NCBI RefSeq assembly: GCF_001954135.1
Contig: NZ_MBEQ01000094.1
Span: 1 to 64,000 of the forward strand
Direction of reading: 5' to 3'
Length of the DNA stretch: 64,000 nucleotides
DNA from: Mycobacterium sp. GA-1841
GTDB taxonomy: Bacteria; Actinomycetota; Actinomycetes; Mycobacteriales; Mycobacteriaceae
In this document: piece by piece, positions 1-8,775 of the stretch
How the letters are laid out: each line of letters begins with the position of its first letter
How positions within the stretch are numbered: the stretch's first letter is position 1
Program-made: the position numbers and the translations under genes
The notes under the pieces: model-generated
The model's database searches: none
The model's input: the letters and a program-made list of their open reading frames with translations, nothing else
Told to the model about the DNA's origin: nothing

Positions 1-2
1 GT

Positions 3-446
3 TTTCACACTTTTTCCGAGGGCACCAACATTCGGGCCTGGCTGTTCAAGATTCTGACGAACACCTGGATCAACTCCTACCGCACGGCGCAGCGTCGGCC
101 CGAGGAGGTGCTGACGGAATCGGTCACCGACGCCCAGCTGGCCGCGGCGCTGGCGGGTTCTCCGATCGAGTTGGCCTCGGCCGAGCTGGCCGCGCTGGAA
201 GCCATGGGCGACGACGAGGTGCGCCACGCGATGGAGGCACTGCCCGATTTTCAGCGGGTCATCGTGTACTACGCCGACGTTGCGTGCTTCCGGTACAAGG
301 AGATCGCCGAGCTCATGGATATTCCGGTGGGCACCGTGATGTCGCGGTTGCACCGGGCGCGTCGCAATCTACGGAAGCGGCTCGCCGAAGCTGCCGTTGC
401 CAGAGGCTATTTGGGCTCCGGTCAGGACGACGGGACAGCGGCCTGA
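3..446 (+). CDS. ECF sigma factor, SigH type, 5'-truncated by window edge
   Basis: The open frame runs in from the left edge, and its visible 147 residues cover the end of sigma region 2 ([18 protein letters not shown], then NTWINSYR) and all of region 4 ([19 protein letters not shown], the helix-turn-helix that reads the -35 element). This is the SigH-like ECF group of mycobacteria, which answers thiol-oxidative and heat stress. The N-terminal part of region 2 lies outside the window. No anti-sigma gene of the RshA zinc type follows it. Its 3' end overlaps by 25 bp the end of a second sigma factor of the same type on the other strand. An internal GTG at 108 is not a credible start because region 2 continues upstream. 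Confidence 0.9.
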   Translation, partial: FHTFSEGTNIRAWLFKILTNTWINSYRTAQRRPEEVLTESVTDAQLAAALAGSPIELASAELAALEAMGDDEVRHAMEALPDFQRVIVYYADVACFRYKEIAELMDIPVGTVMSRLHRARRNLRKRLAEAAVARGYLGSGQDDGTAA

Positions 447-1021
447 TCCGTACTGGTGTCCCGGCCGATGCCACGATCGCGCGCCACGTCGGCGAGCAAC
501 TCGCGCAGCCGTTTACGCCCGCGGGCCAGTCGGGACATCACGGTGCCGACGGGAGTTCCCATCAGGGAGGCGATTTCGCGGTAGTGATAGCCCTCCACGT
601 CGGCGAAGTACACGGTCATCCGGTTGGCCGCGGGGATCGCGTCGAGTGCGTCGGCGATGTCGTCGTCGCGCATCGCTTCGAGGGCTTCCACTTCGGCTGA
701 GCGCAAGCCGGTGGACGTGTGCCGGCCCTCGGCGGACAACTGCCAATCGGCGAAGTCTTCGCAAAGGTGCTCGCTCACGGCCCGTTGGCGGGCACGGTAG
801 CTGTTGATCCAGTTGTTGTACATGATCCGAAACAGCCACGCGCGCGCGTTGGATCCCGGGTGGAAGGTGTGAAAACCGCTGTAGGCCTTGAGAAGTGTCT
901 CCTGCACGAGGTCTTCGGCGTCTGCGGCGTTGCGTGTGTATCGCCGTGCGGCCCCATAGAGTTGATCCAACAGCGGCAGCGCGTCGCGCTCGAACCGCTC
1001 CACCCGCCCGTCGTCGTTCAT
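422..1021 (-). CDS. ECF sigma factor, SigH paralogue
   Basis: A complete 199-residue ECF sigma factor. Region 2 spans about residues 15-80 ([17 protein letters not shown], then [18 protein letters not shown]) and region 4 about 130-185 ([19 protein letters not shown]). It should direct RNA polymerase to a small stress regulon. It resembles the neighbouring convergent sigma factor closely, so the two look like old duplicates arranged tail to tail with a 25-bp overlap. No anti-sigma factor gene is adjacent. Mycobacteria of the smegmatis group are known to hold several SigH paralogues, so redundancy or specialised signals are both possible. The linker between regions 2 and 4 (about residues 80-128) differs most from the neighbour. 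Confidence 0.93.
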   Translation of the reverse strand: MNDDGRVERFERDALPLLDQLYGAARRYTRNAADAEDLVQETLLKAYSGFHTFHPGSNARAWLFRIMYNNWINSYRARQRAVSEHLCEDFADWQLSAEGRHTSTGLRSAEVEALEAMRDDDIADALDAIPAANRMTVYFADVEGYHYREIASLMGTPVGTVMSRLARGRKRLRELLADVARDRGIGRDTSTDQAAVPSS

Positions 1022-1144
1022 ACCTGCAGCATCACATCTGAACGTAACTTGAGGTCAAGCGATTTTCGGACACGTGACTGCCGCGGCCGGACACTGACGG
1101 CAATGCAACGCACGCATCACGCCGTCACCTTAGGCTCATCGGTT

Positions 1145-2557
1145 ATGAATCGACTCGATCGCTTCTTCGAGATTTCGGCCCGTGGTTCGACGGTCCCCTC
1201 CGAGATCCGCGGAGGCCTGGTCACCTTCATCGCGATGGCCTACATCATCGTGCTGAACCCGGTAGTCCTCTCCGGCTCGGCTGACGTCGACGGCAACAAA
1301 CTCGAATTCGCCCAGGTGTCGGCCACCACCTGCCTGGCGGCCGGTGTGATGACGATTCTTTTCGGCATCGTCGCGCGGTTGCCGTTCGCGTTCGCCGCCG
1401 GCCTGGGCATCAACTCGTTTCTGGCCACCACCGTGGTGGGCACCCTCACCTGGCCCGAAGCCATGGGCCTGGTGGTCATCGACGGCATCATCATCGTCGC
1501 GCTGGCGGCCAGCGGTTTTCGTCGTCTCGTGTTCGACGCGGTCCCGATGCAACTCAAACTGGCGATCACCGCCGGTATCGGCTTGTTCATCCTGTTCATC
1601 GGCCTGGTCGACGCCGGATTCGTGGGCTCGACCGGGCTGCCGTCTCCCCCGGTCGGGCTGGGCACCGGCGGCGTCGGATCGATCAACACCGTGCCCACCG
1701 TCGTCTTCGTGTTCACCTTGCTGGTGACCGGCATCCTGGTGGCCCGGAAAGTCCGCGGCGGCATCCTGATCGGTCTGGTCACCGGCACCGTCGTGGCGGT
1801 GATCGTCGAGGCGATCTGGCATCTCGGGTCGGCACAGGACAAGCCCGGCGGCTGGGGGCTGTCGGTGCCGACCCTGTCCGGCTCACCGTTCGCGCTGCCG
1901 GACCTGTCCCTGGTCGGTGAGGTCAGCATGGGCAGCTTCAGCCGGATCGGCGCGCTGGCGGCGATGATGTTGGTGTTCACCCTGGTCTTCGCCAACTTCT
2001 TCGATGCCATGGGGACGATGACGGGACTGTCGCGTGAGGCCGGGCTGTCCGACTCCGAGGGGAACTTTCCGCGACTGCGCTCGGCACTGATCGTCGAGGG
2101 CGCCGGTGCCGTCGTCGGCGGGTCCGCCTCCGCCTCGTCGAACACCGTCTTCATCGAATCCGGCGCGGGTATCGAGGAGGGTTCGCGCACCGGCTTTGCC
2201 AACCTGATCACCGGGCTGCTGTTCCTGGCGGCCATGTTCGTCGCGCCGGTGGCCTCCATCGTGCCCACCGAGGTCGCCGCGGCCGCGCTGGTGATCGTCG
2301 GCGCGATGATGGTCTCGCAGCTGCGCCACATCGATCTCTCCGAGTTCTCAATGGCCCTGCCCGTGGTCCTCACCGTGGCGACGATGGCGTTCAGCTATTC
2401 GATCGCCAACGGCATCGGCGTGGGCTTCGTAGCCTGGGCCGTGCTGCGGTCGGCCGCAGGCAAGGCCCGTGAGGTCAGCCCACTGTTGTGGATCGTCGCG
2501 GCCGGCTTCATCCTGTACTTCGCCCGCGGCTGGATCGAGTCACTCATCGGCATGTAG
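1145..2557 (+). CDS. NCS2-family purine (guanine/hypoxanthine-type) permease
   Basis: A 470-residue polytopic membrane protein of the nucleobase:cation symporter-2 family, AzgA/PbuG branch. Signature stretches are TFIAMAYIIVLNPVVLS near the N terminus, NFFDAMGTMTGLSREAG in the middle and SSNTVFIESGAGIEEGSRTG before the last membrane segments; these are the substrate and symport motifs of purine permeases. It should import guanine, hypoxanthine or adenine with protons. I chose ATG 1145 because the protein then begins MNRLDRFFEISARGS, as in family members; an in-frame ATG at 1103 would add 14 poorly conserved residues. It stands alone, divergent from the sigma factor, so its regulation is unclear. 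Xanthine or uracil as substrate cannot be excluded by reading. Confidence 0.88.
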   Translation: MNRLDRFFEISARGSTVPSEIRGGLVTFIAMAYIIVLNPVVLSGSADVDGNKLEFAQVSATTCLAAGVMTILFGIVARLPFAFAAGLGINSFLATTVVGTLTWPEAMGLVVIDGIIIVALAASGFRRLVFDAVPMQLKLAITAGIGLFILFIGLVDAGFVGSTGLPSPPVGLGTGGVGSINTVPTVVFVFTLLVTGILVARKVRGGILIGLVTGTVVAVIVEAIWHLGSAQDKPGGWGLSVPTLSGSPFALPDLSLVGEVSMGSFSRIGALAAMMLVFTLVFANFFDAMGTMTGLSREAGLSDSEGNFPRLRSALIVEGAGAVVGGSASASSNTVFIESGAGIEEGSRTGFANLITGLLFLAAMFVAPVASIVPTEVAAAALVIVGAMMVSQLRHIDLSEFSMALPVVLTVATMAFSYSIANGIGVGFVAWAVLRSAAGKAREVSPLLWIVAAGFILYFARGWIESLIGM

Positions 2558-2595
2558 GGGCCGGTAGCCTTCACGGTCATGGGGATGGCAGAAAA

Positions 2596-3549
2596 GTGAG
2601 CGCCGGCCTGTTCGGCTTGCTCGACGACATTGCCGCGTTGGCGCGGCTGGCCGCGGCGTCCATCGACGACATCGGCGCCGCGACGGGCAAGGCCACCGCC
2701 AAGGCGGCCGGTGTGGTGATCGACGACACCGCGGTGACACCGCAGTACGTCCACGGCATCACCGCCGACCGCGAGCTCCCCGTCATCAAGCGCATCGCGA
2801 TCGGATCGCTGCGCAACAAGATCGTCTTCATCCTGCCGGCGGCATTGCTGCTGAGCCAGTTTGCGCCGTGGCTGCTGACCCCGATCCTGATGGTCGGCGC
2901 GACCTATCTCTGCTATGAGGGCGCCGAGAAGGTCTGGGGACGCTTCCTCGGCCACGGCGGGCACGGTTCGCACGGCGAGCCGGCCACGACCGTCGGCGGC
3001 GACGCCGAAAAGTACATGATCACCGGCGCGATCCGCACCGACTTCATCCTGTCCGCCGAGATCATGGTGATCGCGCTCAACGAGGTGGCCAACCAGACCT
3101 TCGTACCGCGACTGATCATCCTGGTCGTCGTCGCGCTGGTGATCACCGCGGCGGTGTACGGCGTGGTGGCCGGCATCGTGAAAATGGACGACATCGGCCT
3201 GTTGTTGGCCCAGCGCTCGTCGAAGGTTTCGCAGAAGATCGGCCGCGGCCTGGTGGCCGGGATGCCCAAGCTGCTGTCCGCGCTGTCCACCATCGGTACG
3301 GTCGCGATGCTCTGGGTCGGTGGACACATCCTGCTCGTGGGCACCGACACCTTGGGCTGGCATACCGTCTACGGCGTGGTTCACCATGCTGAAGAAGCCG
3401 TCCGTCACGCGGTGGGCGGCGGGTTCGGTGGCGTGCTGGCCTGGCTGACCAACACCGCGGCATCCGCGGTCATCGGTCTGGTGGTCGGCACCGTGGTCGT
3501 CGGGATCATGCATGTGCTGCCGTTCGGCAAGAAGAAAGACGCGCACTAG
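2596..3549 (+). CDS. DUF808 family membrane protein (YedI-like)
   Basis: A 317-residue inner-membrane protein. The N-terminal block SAGLFGLLDDIAALARLAA, the segment DDTAVTPQYVHG and the hydrophobic stretch following NKIVFILPAALLLSQF are hallmarks of DUF808, whose function is not known. Several membrane helices alternate with a Gly/His-rich loop (GHGGHGSHG, about residues 118-126) that could bind metal, though this is only a guess. The start is GTG 2596, just after a purine-rich stretch (GGCAGAAAA); the longer upstream frame reads through the end of the permease and is unlikely. It follows the permease by 38 bp and may be co-transcribed. Its end overlaps the convergent DUF309 gene by 4 bp. Confidence 0.85.
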   Translation: MSAGLFGLLDDIAALARLAAASIDDIGAATGKATAKAAGVVIDDTAVTPQYVHGITADRELPVIKRIAIGSLRNKIVFILPAALLLSQFAPWLLTPILMVGATYLCYEGAEKVWGRFLGHGGHGSHGEPATTVGGDAEKYMITGAIRTDFILSAEIMVIALNEVANQTFVPRLIILVVVALVITAAVYGVVAGIVKMDDIGLLLAQRSSKVSQKIGRGLVAGMPKLLSALSTIGTVAMLWVGGHILLVGTDTLGWHTVYGVVHHAEEAVRHAVGGGFGGVLAWLTNTAASAVIGLVVGTVVVGIMHVLPFGKKKDAH

Positions 3550-4022
3550 GCCCGTCGCAGGCCCGGCCGCAACCGCTCAGCGGCGATCTCGTGCCCGTCG
3601 CGCACATCGTCGATCAAGGACCGCGCCTGGCCGATCAGCCCGTCGACATCGACGTCGTGCGGCGCGGGTCTCGGTGTCTCACCGAGCCGTTCTGCCGCCC
3701 GCGCCAGCACCGTGAGCGCACCCGTGGGATTGCCGCGCTGAACATGGGTGATGCCCACCGCGAGCTGCGCCAATCCCTGCCACATCGCGCGGTGCGCATC
3801 CGGGGCCTGCTTCCACGCCACTTCCAGTACCTCGTGGGCGTTGAAGGCCAATCCGCCGTCGAGCAACTGTTGTGCGTAGGCAAGTGAGTCGTCGGGCGAC
3901 AGCGTCAGATCGTCGGGGATGCGCGGTACCCCCTGGCTGCCATGCGGCAGCGGCCGGCCCAGTGCGTCGCGGGGCCGGCTGTTGCGGGCCTTGCCCGACT
4001 CGTCACGATCCCGATCGGTCAT
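3546..4022 (-). CDS. DUF309 domain protein
   Basis: A 158-residue soluble protein. The C-terminal two-thirds (SLAYAQQLLDGGLAFNAHEV then WKQAPDAHRAMWQGLAQLA and GITHVQRGNPTGALTVLARA) is the DUF309 helical domain, recognised by its NAHEV and WQGLAQLA motifs; its biochemical role is unknown. The first 45 residues are charged and probably flexible. I place the start at ATG 4022, preceded by GGAG about ten bases away. An in-frame ATG at 4076 would add 18 residues but has no ribosome binding site and would reach into the region in front of cspA. It converges on the DUF808 gene with a 4-bp overlap. Confidence 0.8.
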   Translation of the reverse strand: MTDRDRDESGKARNSRPRDALGRPLPHGSQGVPRIPDDLTLSPDDSLAYAQQLLDGGLAFNAHEVLEVAWKQAPDAHRAMWQGLAQLAVGITHVQRGNPTGALTVLARAAERLGETPRPAPHDVDVDGLIGQARSLIDDVRDGHEIAAERLRPGLRRA

Positions 4023-4092
4023 TTCTCGATTCTCCGCGACGCCGCGGTCGCCGCTTGCCTGCCCCGCGAATTCCATGAGCCGTCAAGAACAT

Positions 4093-4123
4093 TTGTGTGC
4101 CTGGCGACTTCCCGTGCAATACT
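4093..4123 (+). promoter_or_regulatory. Tentative promoter of cspA
   Basis: TTGTGT (4093-4098) and AATACT (4118-4123), the latter preceded by TGC in extended -10 fashion, lie 19 bp apart in front of the cspA leader. The match to the SigA consensus is only fair. The placement is inferred from the position of the leader hairpin and start codon. Confidence 0.35.
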
Positions 4124-4127
4124 GAGC

Positions 4128-4150
4128 CCGGACGTTTTTGGTACGTCCGG
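4128..4150 (+). promoter_or_regulatory. Hairpin in the cspA 5' leader
   Basis: CCGGACGT (4128-4135) pairs perfectly with ACGTCCGG (4143-4150) around a 7-base loop, TTTTGGT. It ends 22 bases before the cspA start codon. In cold-shock genes leader structure often tunes translation with temperature, so this stem is a candidate thermo-sensitive element. An operator is the alternative reading. Confidence 0.5.
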
Positions 4151-4172
4151 ATTCACAAGAGAGAAGTAAAAT

Positions 4173-4376
4173 ATGGCACAGGGAACTGTGAAATGGTTCA
4201 ACGGCGAAAAGGGCTTCGGCTTCATCGCTCCTGACGGCGGCGCCGCTGACGTCTTCGTTCACTACTCTGAGATCACCGGAAGCGGATTCCGCTCCCTCGA
4301 TGAGAACCAGCGCGTCGAGTTCGAGATCACCCAGGGTGCCAAGGGCCCCCAGGCAGTGGGAGTCACGGCGATCTGA
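4173..4376 (+). CDS. cspA: Cold shock protein CspA
   Basis: A 67-residue single OB-fold protein with both RNA-binding motifs: RNP1 as KGFGFI (residues 14-19) and RNP2 as VFVHYSEI (about 28-35). It begins [17 protein letters not shown], the standard mycobacterial form. CspA binds single-stranded RNA and DNA and melts secondary structure during cold shock and growth resumption. Length and sequence are full and typical. It is monocistronic: a leader hairpin sits upstream and a strong terminator stem starts 20 bp after the stop codon. The ribosome binding site AGAGAAG lies close upstream of ATG. Confidence 0.96.
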   Translation: MAQGTVKWFNGEKGFGFIAPDGGAADVFVHYSEITGSGFRSLDENQRVEFEITQGAKGPQAVGVTAI

Positions 4377-4396
4377 TCGCCCCCAAGATCTGACAG

Positions 4397-4429
4397 TGGG
4401 CTGGTACGGATGACTTCCGTACCAGCCCA
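4397..4429 (+). terminator. Terminator hairpin after cspA
   Basis: A perfect 14-bp stem (TGGGCTGGTACGGA, 4397-4410, with its complement at 4416-4429) closes a 5-base loop. There is no U-run after it, which is usual for mycobacterial intrinsic terminators. Confidence 0.75.
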
Positions 4430-4468
4430 TCTGGTTTCAGACGACGTTTCGAGCGGCGGTCAGGCCGG

Positions 4469-4609
4469 TCACGATGACGGCGCATCGGCATGAGGCTGCG
4501 GTACCGCACGATCAGAGAAAACCGGTGCCTCCACCGGTTCGCTCGAGGCCTCGGCCACCGGCATCTGCAGCCGCTGGTCAGAGTGCGAAAATAATTCGGA
4601 CGAATCCAT
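4469..4609 (-). CDS. Small acidic hypothetical protein (46 aa)
   Basis: A 46-residue reading frame starting MDSSELFSHSDQRLQMPVAE and ending in a Pro/Ala-rich, acidic tail. The start at 4609 has AAGGA ten bases upstream, which is why I prefer it over the longer frame that opens at 4675. I recognise no domain, signal peptide or membrane segment. It stands alone between the cspA terminator and a tetR-type gene whose stop is 135 bp away, so no function can be inferred from neighbours. It could be a chance frame; the ribosome binding site is the main support. Confidence 0.4.
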   Translation of the reverse strand: MDSSELFSHSDQRLQMPVAEASSEPVEAPVFSDRAVPQPHADAPSS

Positions 4610-4743
4610 AAAAGTGGTCCTTGCGAGGTGCGGAACTACCGCACAGGTATGAGAAACCAAGCGACGGATAATCACTGGCTGTCTTCGAATCTACACCCCG
4701 GTCAACTCAGCGCGACCGGCTGCCGGAGAACCGCGCGCCGACG

Positions 4744-5385
4744 TCAATCGCCGGCGACGCGCACCGCGGGCAAAATCAGTGTGTCGATGACATCCCGGAT
4801 GAATGTCGCATCGACGCCCTGTCCACCGATCACCCGCATCAGGCACATCCCGGTCATCACGTCGGCTACCAGCGACCAGTCCTTCTCGGGCGACACCTCC
4901 CCGCGAGCGGCGGCCTGCACCAAGATTGCCGTCACCACTCGCCTGCCCTTGAGCAACATCAGATCGTCGAGGGCCGAGGCGAGATGGGGATCGTGGGTGG
5001 CCTCTACCGCGGCCCGGAGCACGAGGTCGTAGGAGAAGCGCTCCTCGTCGTTGCGCACCGCCCGCCGCACCAGTTCGTCGAAATCGCCTTCCAGACTGCC
5101 GGTGTCGGGCGCGTCGTCAGCCAGCAGGTCGGGCCGCCAGTACACCAGGGCATCGGTGATCAACGCCGCCTTCGAGCACCAGCGCCGGTAGATCGCCGCC
5201 TTTCCCACTCCGGCCCGCGCGGCGATGTCGTTCATGTTGGTGTTGACATAACCGTTCTCGGCCAACGCCGCCAACGCCGCGTCGAGGATGGCGGCGTCAC
5301 GCGATCGGTCGAGACGTCCGTCGGTGCGCCGCCGCAACTTCGAGCGTGCGTCCGGCGAATGGTCCTGCTCAGCCATCACGTTCAC
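4744..5385 (-). CDS. TetR-family regulator, last gene of the mmpS-mmpL unit
   Basis: A 213-residue TetR protein. The DNA-binding domain covers about residues 27-75 (ILDAALAALAENGYVNTNMNDIAARAGVGKAAIYRRW), with the helix-turn-helix ending in the usual IYRRW. The C-terminal ligand domain (RNDEERFSYDLVLRAAVEA and following) is of the type common beside mycobacterial lipid transport genes. The GTG start at 5385 overlaps the stop of mmpL (GTGA), so the two are translationally coupled and this regulator is almost certainly made with the transporter. Autoregulation of the whole unit is the likely role. An ATG three codons later (5376) is an alternative start. Confidence 0.92.
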   Translation of the reverse strand: MNVMAEQDHSPDARSKLRRRTDGRLDRSRDAAILDAALAALAENGYVNTNMNDIAARAGVGKAAIYRRWCSKAALITDALVYWRPDLLADDAPDTGSLEGDFDELVRRAVRNDEERFSYDLVLRAAVEATHDPHLASALDDLMLLKGRRVVTAILVQAAARGEVSPEKDWSLVADVMTGMCLMRVIGGQGVDATFIRDVIDTLILPAVRVAGD

Positions 5386-8306
5386 GCGTTGTGCGGCGGA
5401 ATCGGTGCGGTGTTGTCGTCGACAGCACCGACCGCCGCGGCCTGCTTCCGCTCACGTTCGAGGCGCCCCTGCCGGGTGATCTCAAAAGTGTTGAGCGGCC
5501 ACCAGAACCAGCGGCCCAGCGCCGCCGCGATCGAGGGCGTCATGAACGAGCGCACGATCAGCGTGTCCACGACCAGGCCGATACCGATGGTCATACCGAG
5601 TTGGCCGACCACGCGCAGATCCGACACGATCATCGACATCATGGTGAAGGCGAACACCAGGCCGGCCGCGGTGACTACGCGTCCGGTCGCCCCGATCCCG
5701 CGGATGATCCCGGTATTGAGTCCGGCGTGTATCTCTTCTCTGAAGCGCGAGACCACCAGCAAGTTGTAGTCCGACCCGACTGCCAGCAGGATCACCATCG
5801 ACAGCGGGATCACGATCCACTGCACGCCCAGGCCCAGGATGTCCTGCCAGAGCAGCACCGACAAACCACACGCGGTGCCCAGGGATGCGGCCACGGTGCC
5901 CACGATCACCAAGGCGGCCACCACACTTCGGGTGATGATCAACATGATGCTGAAAATGAGGATCATCGCCGCGATCACCACGATCATCAGATCGGTTACC
6001 ACGCCATCCTGCATGTCGCTGTACATCGATGCCGTGCCGGCAAGCGAAACCTTCGCACTGGCCAGCGGGGTGCCCTTGAGAGCATCGGCGACAACACCTT
6101 TGAGGTCACGGACATGCTCGATGCCGTCCACCGAGGCCGGGTCGCCCTGGTGGGTGATGATCATCCTGACCGCCTTGCCGTCGGGCGACATGAACATCTT
6201 GACCGCACGATTGAAGTCAGGGTTTTCGAACACATCCGGCGGCAGGTAGAACATGTCGTCGTTCTTGGCCTGATCGAAGTACAGGCCAATCTCCGTCGCG
6301 CCCTTCGCCGCCTCCTGTTGCGCGGCCTGGGTGCCGGCCATGGTGCTGTGCGTCGCGATCATGAAATCGCGCATCCGCTTCATCGTCCCGATGGTGTCCT
6401 GCAGAACCGGCAGCATCTGCGGCAGCAGTTGGTCCAGCCGATCGAGATCTACTGTTAAGCCTTGAATTTGGTCAGACAGTTTATCGATACCGTCCAGCGC
6501 ATCGAATATGGACCGCAGGGACCAGCAGACTGGAATGTCATAGCAGTGCGGTTCCCAATAGAAGTAGTTACGCAGCGGCCGAAAGAAGTCATCGAAATCC
6601 GAGATGCTGTCTCGCAGTTGCTTGGTCGTTTCCACCATCTCATGGGTCCGGCCCACCATGCTATGGGTGGTTTCGGTCATCTCCTTCGTAATGGCGTACA
6701 TGCGTTCCATGCTGGCGACGGTCTTGCTCATCTCGTCGGCTTGTTCGAGCATCTGCGCGGAGTTGTCGTTGTTGAACTTGGCGGACTGCAGCGTGCTGGC
6801 GTTCTGCGCACCAAGCAGGAACGGGATCGAGCTGTGCTCGATCGGCGCACCCAAGGGCCGGGTGATGGTCTGCACCCGCTCGATGCCCCGCATGTGCATC
6901 ACGTTCTTGGCGACCTTTTCGATGACGAGCATGTCCGACGGGGTACGCAGATCGTGATCGGCCTCGAGCATCAGCAACTCAGGGTTCATCCGGGCTTGTG
7001 AGAAGTGCCGATCAGCAACGCCCATGGCGAGGTTCGCCGGCATATCGGCGGGGGTGAACTGCTTGTCGTTGTACTGCGGTACGTAGGTCATCAGGGCGAC
7101 GAAGCCGATGACGGCGATCACGCTGGTGACGAAGACGATCGGGATGGGCCAGCGCACCACCGACGTGCCGACCTTGCGCCACCCCGGTGACGCGATCTTG
7201 TGCTTGGGATCGAGCAGACCGAACTTCGACGCGATGGTCAGGACCGCAGGCGCCAATGTCAGTGCGGCGATGATGATCACCAGAACCGAGATGGCGCAGG
7301 GCAGACCCATGGTCTGGAAGTAGGGCAGCGTGGTCATGGTGAGGCACAGGCAGGCCCCGACGATCGTCAACCCGGAGCCGAGGATGACGTGCGATACGCC
7401 GCTGTAGGCCACATAGAACGCGTCTTCGCGCTCCAGGCCCTTCGATCTCTCCTCGTGATATCGACCCAGGAGGAAGATCACATAATCCGTGCCGGCAGCC
7501 AGGGCCAGCATGGTCACCATGCTCACCGCGTATGGGGTCAGACCGATGATGTTGAAGTATCCGGCGGTTGCTGTAACACCCTGTGCAGCAAACAATTCCA
7601 GAAGAATGACAACCATCGAAATGAGCAACGTGACGATGGAGCGGTAGATGGCGAGCAGCATCACGATGATGACGGCGACCGACACCAACTCCATTTTCGC
7701 CATACTTTGATGGCCTGCCACGCTGGTGTCGGCGTTGAGCACGCTGTTTCCGGCGACGTGGGCCGTGATGCCTGGCGGGGCGGGCACCGAGGCCACGATG
7801 TCACGCACGGCAGCGACGGACTCGTGACTCCTGCTGGTGCCCTGGTCCCCGGCCAGGAAGATCTGCACATAGGCGGACTTCCCGTCCACGCTCTGCGAGC
7901 CCGCCGCGGTCATCGGATCGCTCCAGAAGTCCTGGACATTCTGGACGTGCTCGGTATCGGCCTTCAGTTTGGCGACGATCTCGTCGTAGTACTTGTGCGC
8001 GGCCGCACCGACAGGTTCCTCGCTCTCCAGCACGACCATCGCTGAGGAGTCCGAATCGTACTGCTGGAACACCTTGCCGATGTTGAGCATCGCCTTGTAC
8101 GAGTCCGAGGTGGTGGGACTCAGCGGCACCGACCGGGATGCCGCGACCTCGTCGAGCGACGGGACAAGAGCTCCCAGGGCAACCGTGAGCAGCACCCAGA
8201 ACACGATGATCGGCAGTGAGAAGACCCGGACCATGTGGCCCAGGAAGGGACGATGGGGCTTCGAGTGCGCAGTGCCCATTCGCTCGCTCCTCTTCGCAGT
8301 GCTCAT
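5382..8306 (-). CDS. RND-family lipid/siderophore transporter MmpL (MmpL4/5 type)
   Basis: A 974-residue MmpL transporter with twelve predicted membrane helices and two periplasmic domains. The proton-relay Asp-Tyr pairs are seen in both halves: D274-Y275 (AAGTDYVIFLLGR) and D846-Y847 (AVGSDYNLLVVSR). Residues about 515-670 form a long coiled-coil hairpin whose tip carries CYDIPVCWSLRSIFDALDG. This insertion is diagnostic of the MmpL4/MmpL5 branch, which exports siderophores and some lipids and, in several mycobacteria, effluxes drugs such as bedaquiline and clofazimine. The exact substrate here cannot be read. The start ATG overlaps the mmpS stop by 4 bp, and the stop overlaps the tetR start. 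A cationic C-terminal tail (RLERERKQ) follows the last helix. Confidence 0.95.
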   Translation of the reverse strand: MSTAKRSERMGTAHSKPHRPFLGHMVRVFSLPIIVFWVLLTVALGALVPSLDEVAASRSVPLSPTTSDSYKAMLNIGKVFQQYDSDSSAMVVLESEEPVGAAAHKYYDEIVAKLKADTEHVQNVQDFWSDPMTAAGSQSVDGKSAYVQIFLAGDQGTSRSHESVAAVRDIVASVPAPPGITAHVAGNSVLNADTSVAGHQSMAKMELVSVAVIIVMLLAIYRSIVTLLISMVVILLELFAAQGVTATAGYFNIIGLTPYAVSMVTMLALAAGTDYVIFLLGRYHEERSKGLEREDAFYVAYSGVSHVILGSGLTIVGACLCLTMTTLPYFQTMGLPCAISVLVIIIAALTLAPAVLTIASKFGLLDPKHKIASPGWRKVGTSVVRWPIPIVFVTSVIAVIGFVALMTYVPQYNDKQFTPADMPANLAMGVADRHFSQARMNPELLMLEADHDLRTPSDMLVIEKVAKNVMHMRGIERVQTITRPLGAPIEHSSIPFLLGAQNASTLQSAKFNNDNSAQMLEQADEMSKTVASMERMYAITKEMTETTHSMVGRTHEMVETTKQLRDSISDFDDFFRPLRNYFYWEPHCYDIPVCWSLRSIFDALDGIDKLSDQIQGLTVDLDRLDQLLPQMLPVLQDTIGTMKRMRDFMIATHSTMAGTQAAQQEAAKGATEIGLYFDQAKNDDMFYLPPDVFENPDFNRAVKMFMSPDGKAVRMIITHQGDPASVDGIEHVRDLKGVVADALKGTPLASAKVSLAGTASMYSDMQDGVVTDLMIVVIAAMILIFSIMLIITRSVVAALVIVGTVAASLGTACGLSVLLWQDILGLGVQWIVIPLSMVILLAVGSDYNLLVVSRFREEIHAGLNTGIIRGIGATGRVVTAAGLVFAFTMMSMIVSDLRVVGQLGMTIGIGLVVDTLIVRSFMTPSIAAALGRWFWWPLNTFEITRQGRLERERKQAAAVGAVDDNTAPIPPHNA

Positions 8307-8731
8307 ACGGATTTCACCAAGCAGTAGATGAACGGTTTGAAGGTGTCGGTGCTCGTCCGGTCATCGCGCACGTCGTCGTCGACAGTCACCCGGCAGCCAA
8401 GACCGCTAACGTCGCCCTCACCCTGCGCCATGATGTTGGCCGACATGGACGGCAGCGTCGTCACGATCGTGAAAGACCATGGCAGCGGCGCGTTTTCGAT
8501 GAGATTCGGTTGACCGTACTCGTCGAGGTAGTTGATATTAGCCGTCCCCCCGGAGCCAGTGATCTCGTACTTGATGTGCTTCGGATTGAAGTTCTCGGTG
8601 ATTCCGGAGCCCTCCGCCAAGTTCGGCCCCTGCTTATCGGTCTCCCGAATTCGAAGGATCGCGTACGCGCCCAGGCCGACGACGACCACCAGCACAATCG
8701 GTATCCACGCTTTCTTGAGCAACTTGAACAC
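8303..8731 (-). CDS. MmpS-family accessory protein (MmpS4/5 type)
   Basis: A 142-residue protein: a short cytoplasmic start, one membrane helix (WIPIVLVVVVGLGAYAI) and a periplasmic beta-rich domain containing NFNPKHIKYEITGSGGTANI, typical of MmpS. It assists the MmpL pump, probably as a periplasmic partner. I take GTG 8731 as start (reading MFKLLKKAWIP) because GGGAGG lies eight bases upstream and the length then equals the 142 residues of MmpS5. An ATG at 8755 would add eight residues and absorb the ribosome binding site. The stop overlaps the mmpL start by 4 bp. A cysteine pair (C121-x-C-like spacing, GLGCRV and IYCLV) near the C terminus may form a disulfide. Confidence 0.93.
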   Translation of the reverse strand: MFKLLKKAWIPIVLVVVVGLGAYAILRIRETDKQGPNLAEGSGITENFNPKHIKYEITGSGGTANINYLDEYGQPNLIENAPLPWSFTIVTTLPSMSANIMAQGEGDVSGLGCRVTVDDDVRDDRTSTDTFKPFIYCLVKSV

Positions 8732-8775
8732 CGTTGCGCCTCCCCGACGTGCCACTTCACGAAAATTTACCCAGA

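Noticed and set aside
1048-1059. Inverted repeat CTTGA-GG-TCAAG in front of the sigma factor gene
   Set aside because: Five-base arms occur often by chance and no promoter element lines up with it.
1136-2373. Long minus-strand reading frames opposite the permease gene
   Set aside because: They are Arg/Asp/Gly-rich shadows of the plus-strand codons in high-GC DNA, without motifs or ribosome binding sites.
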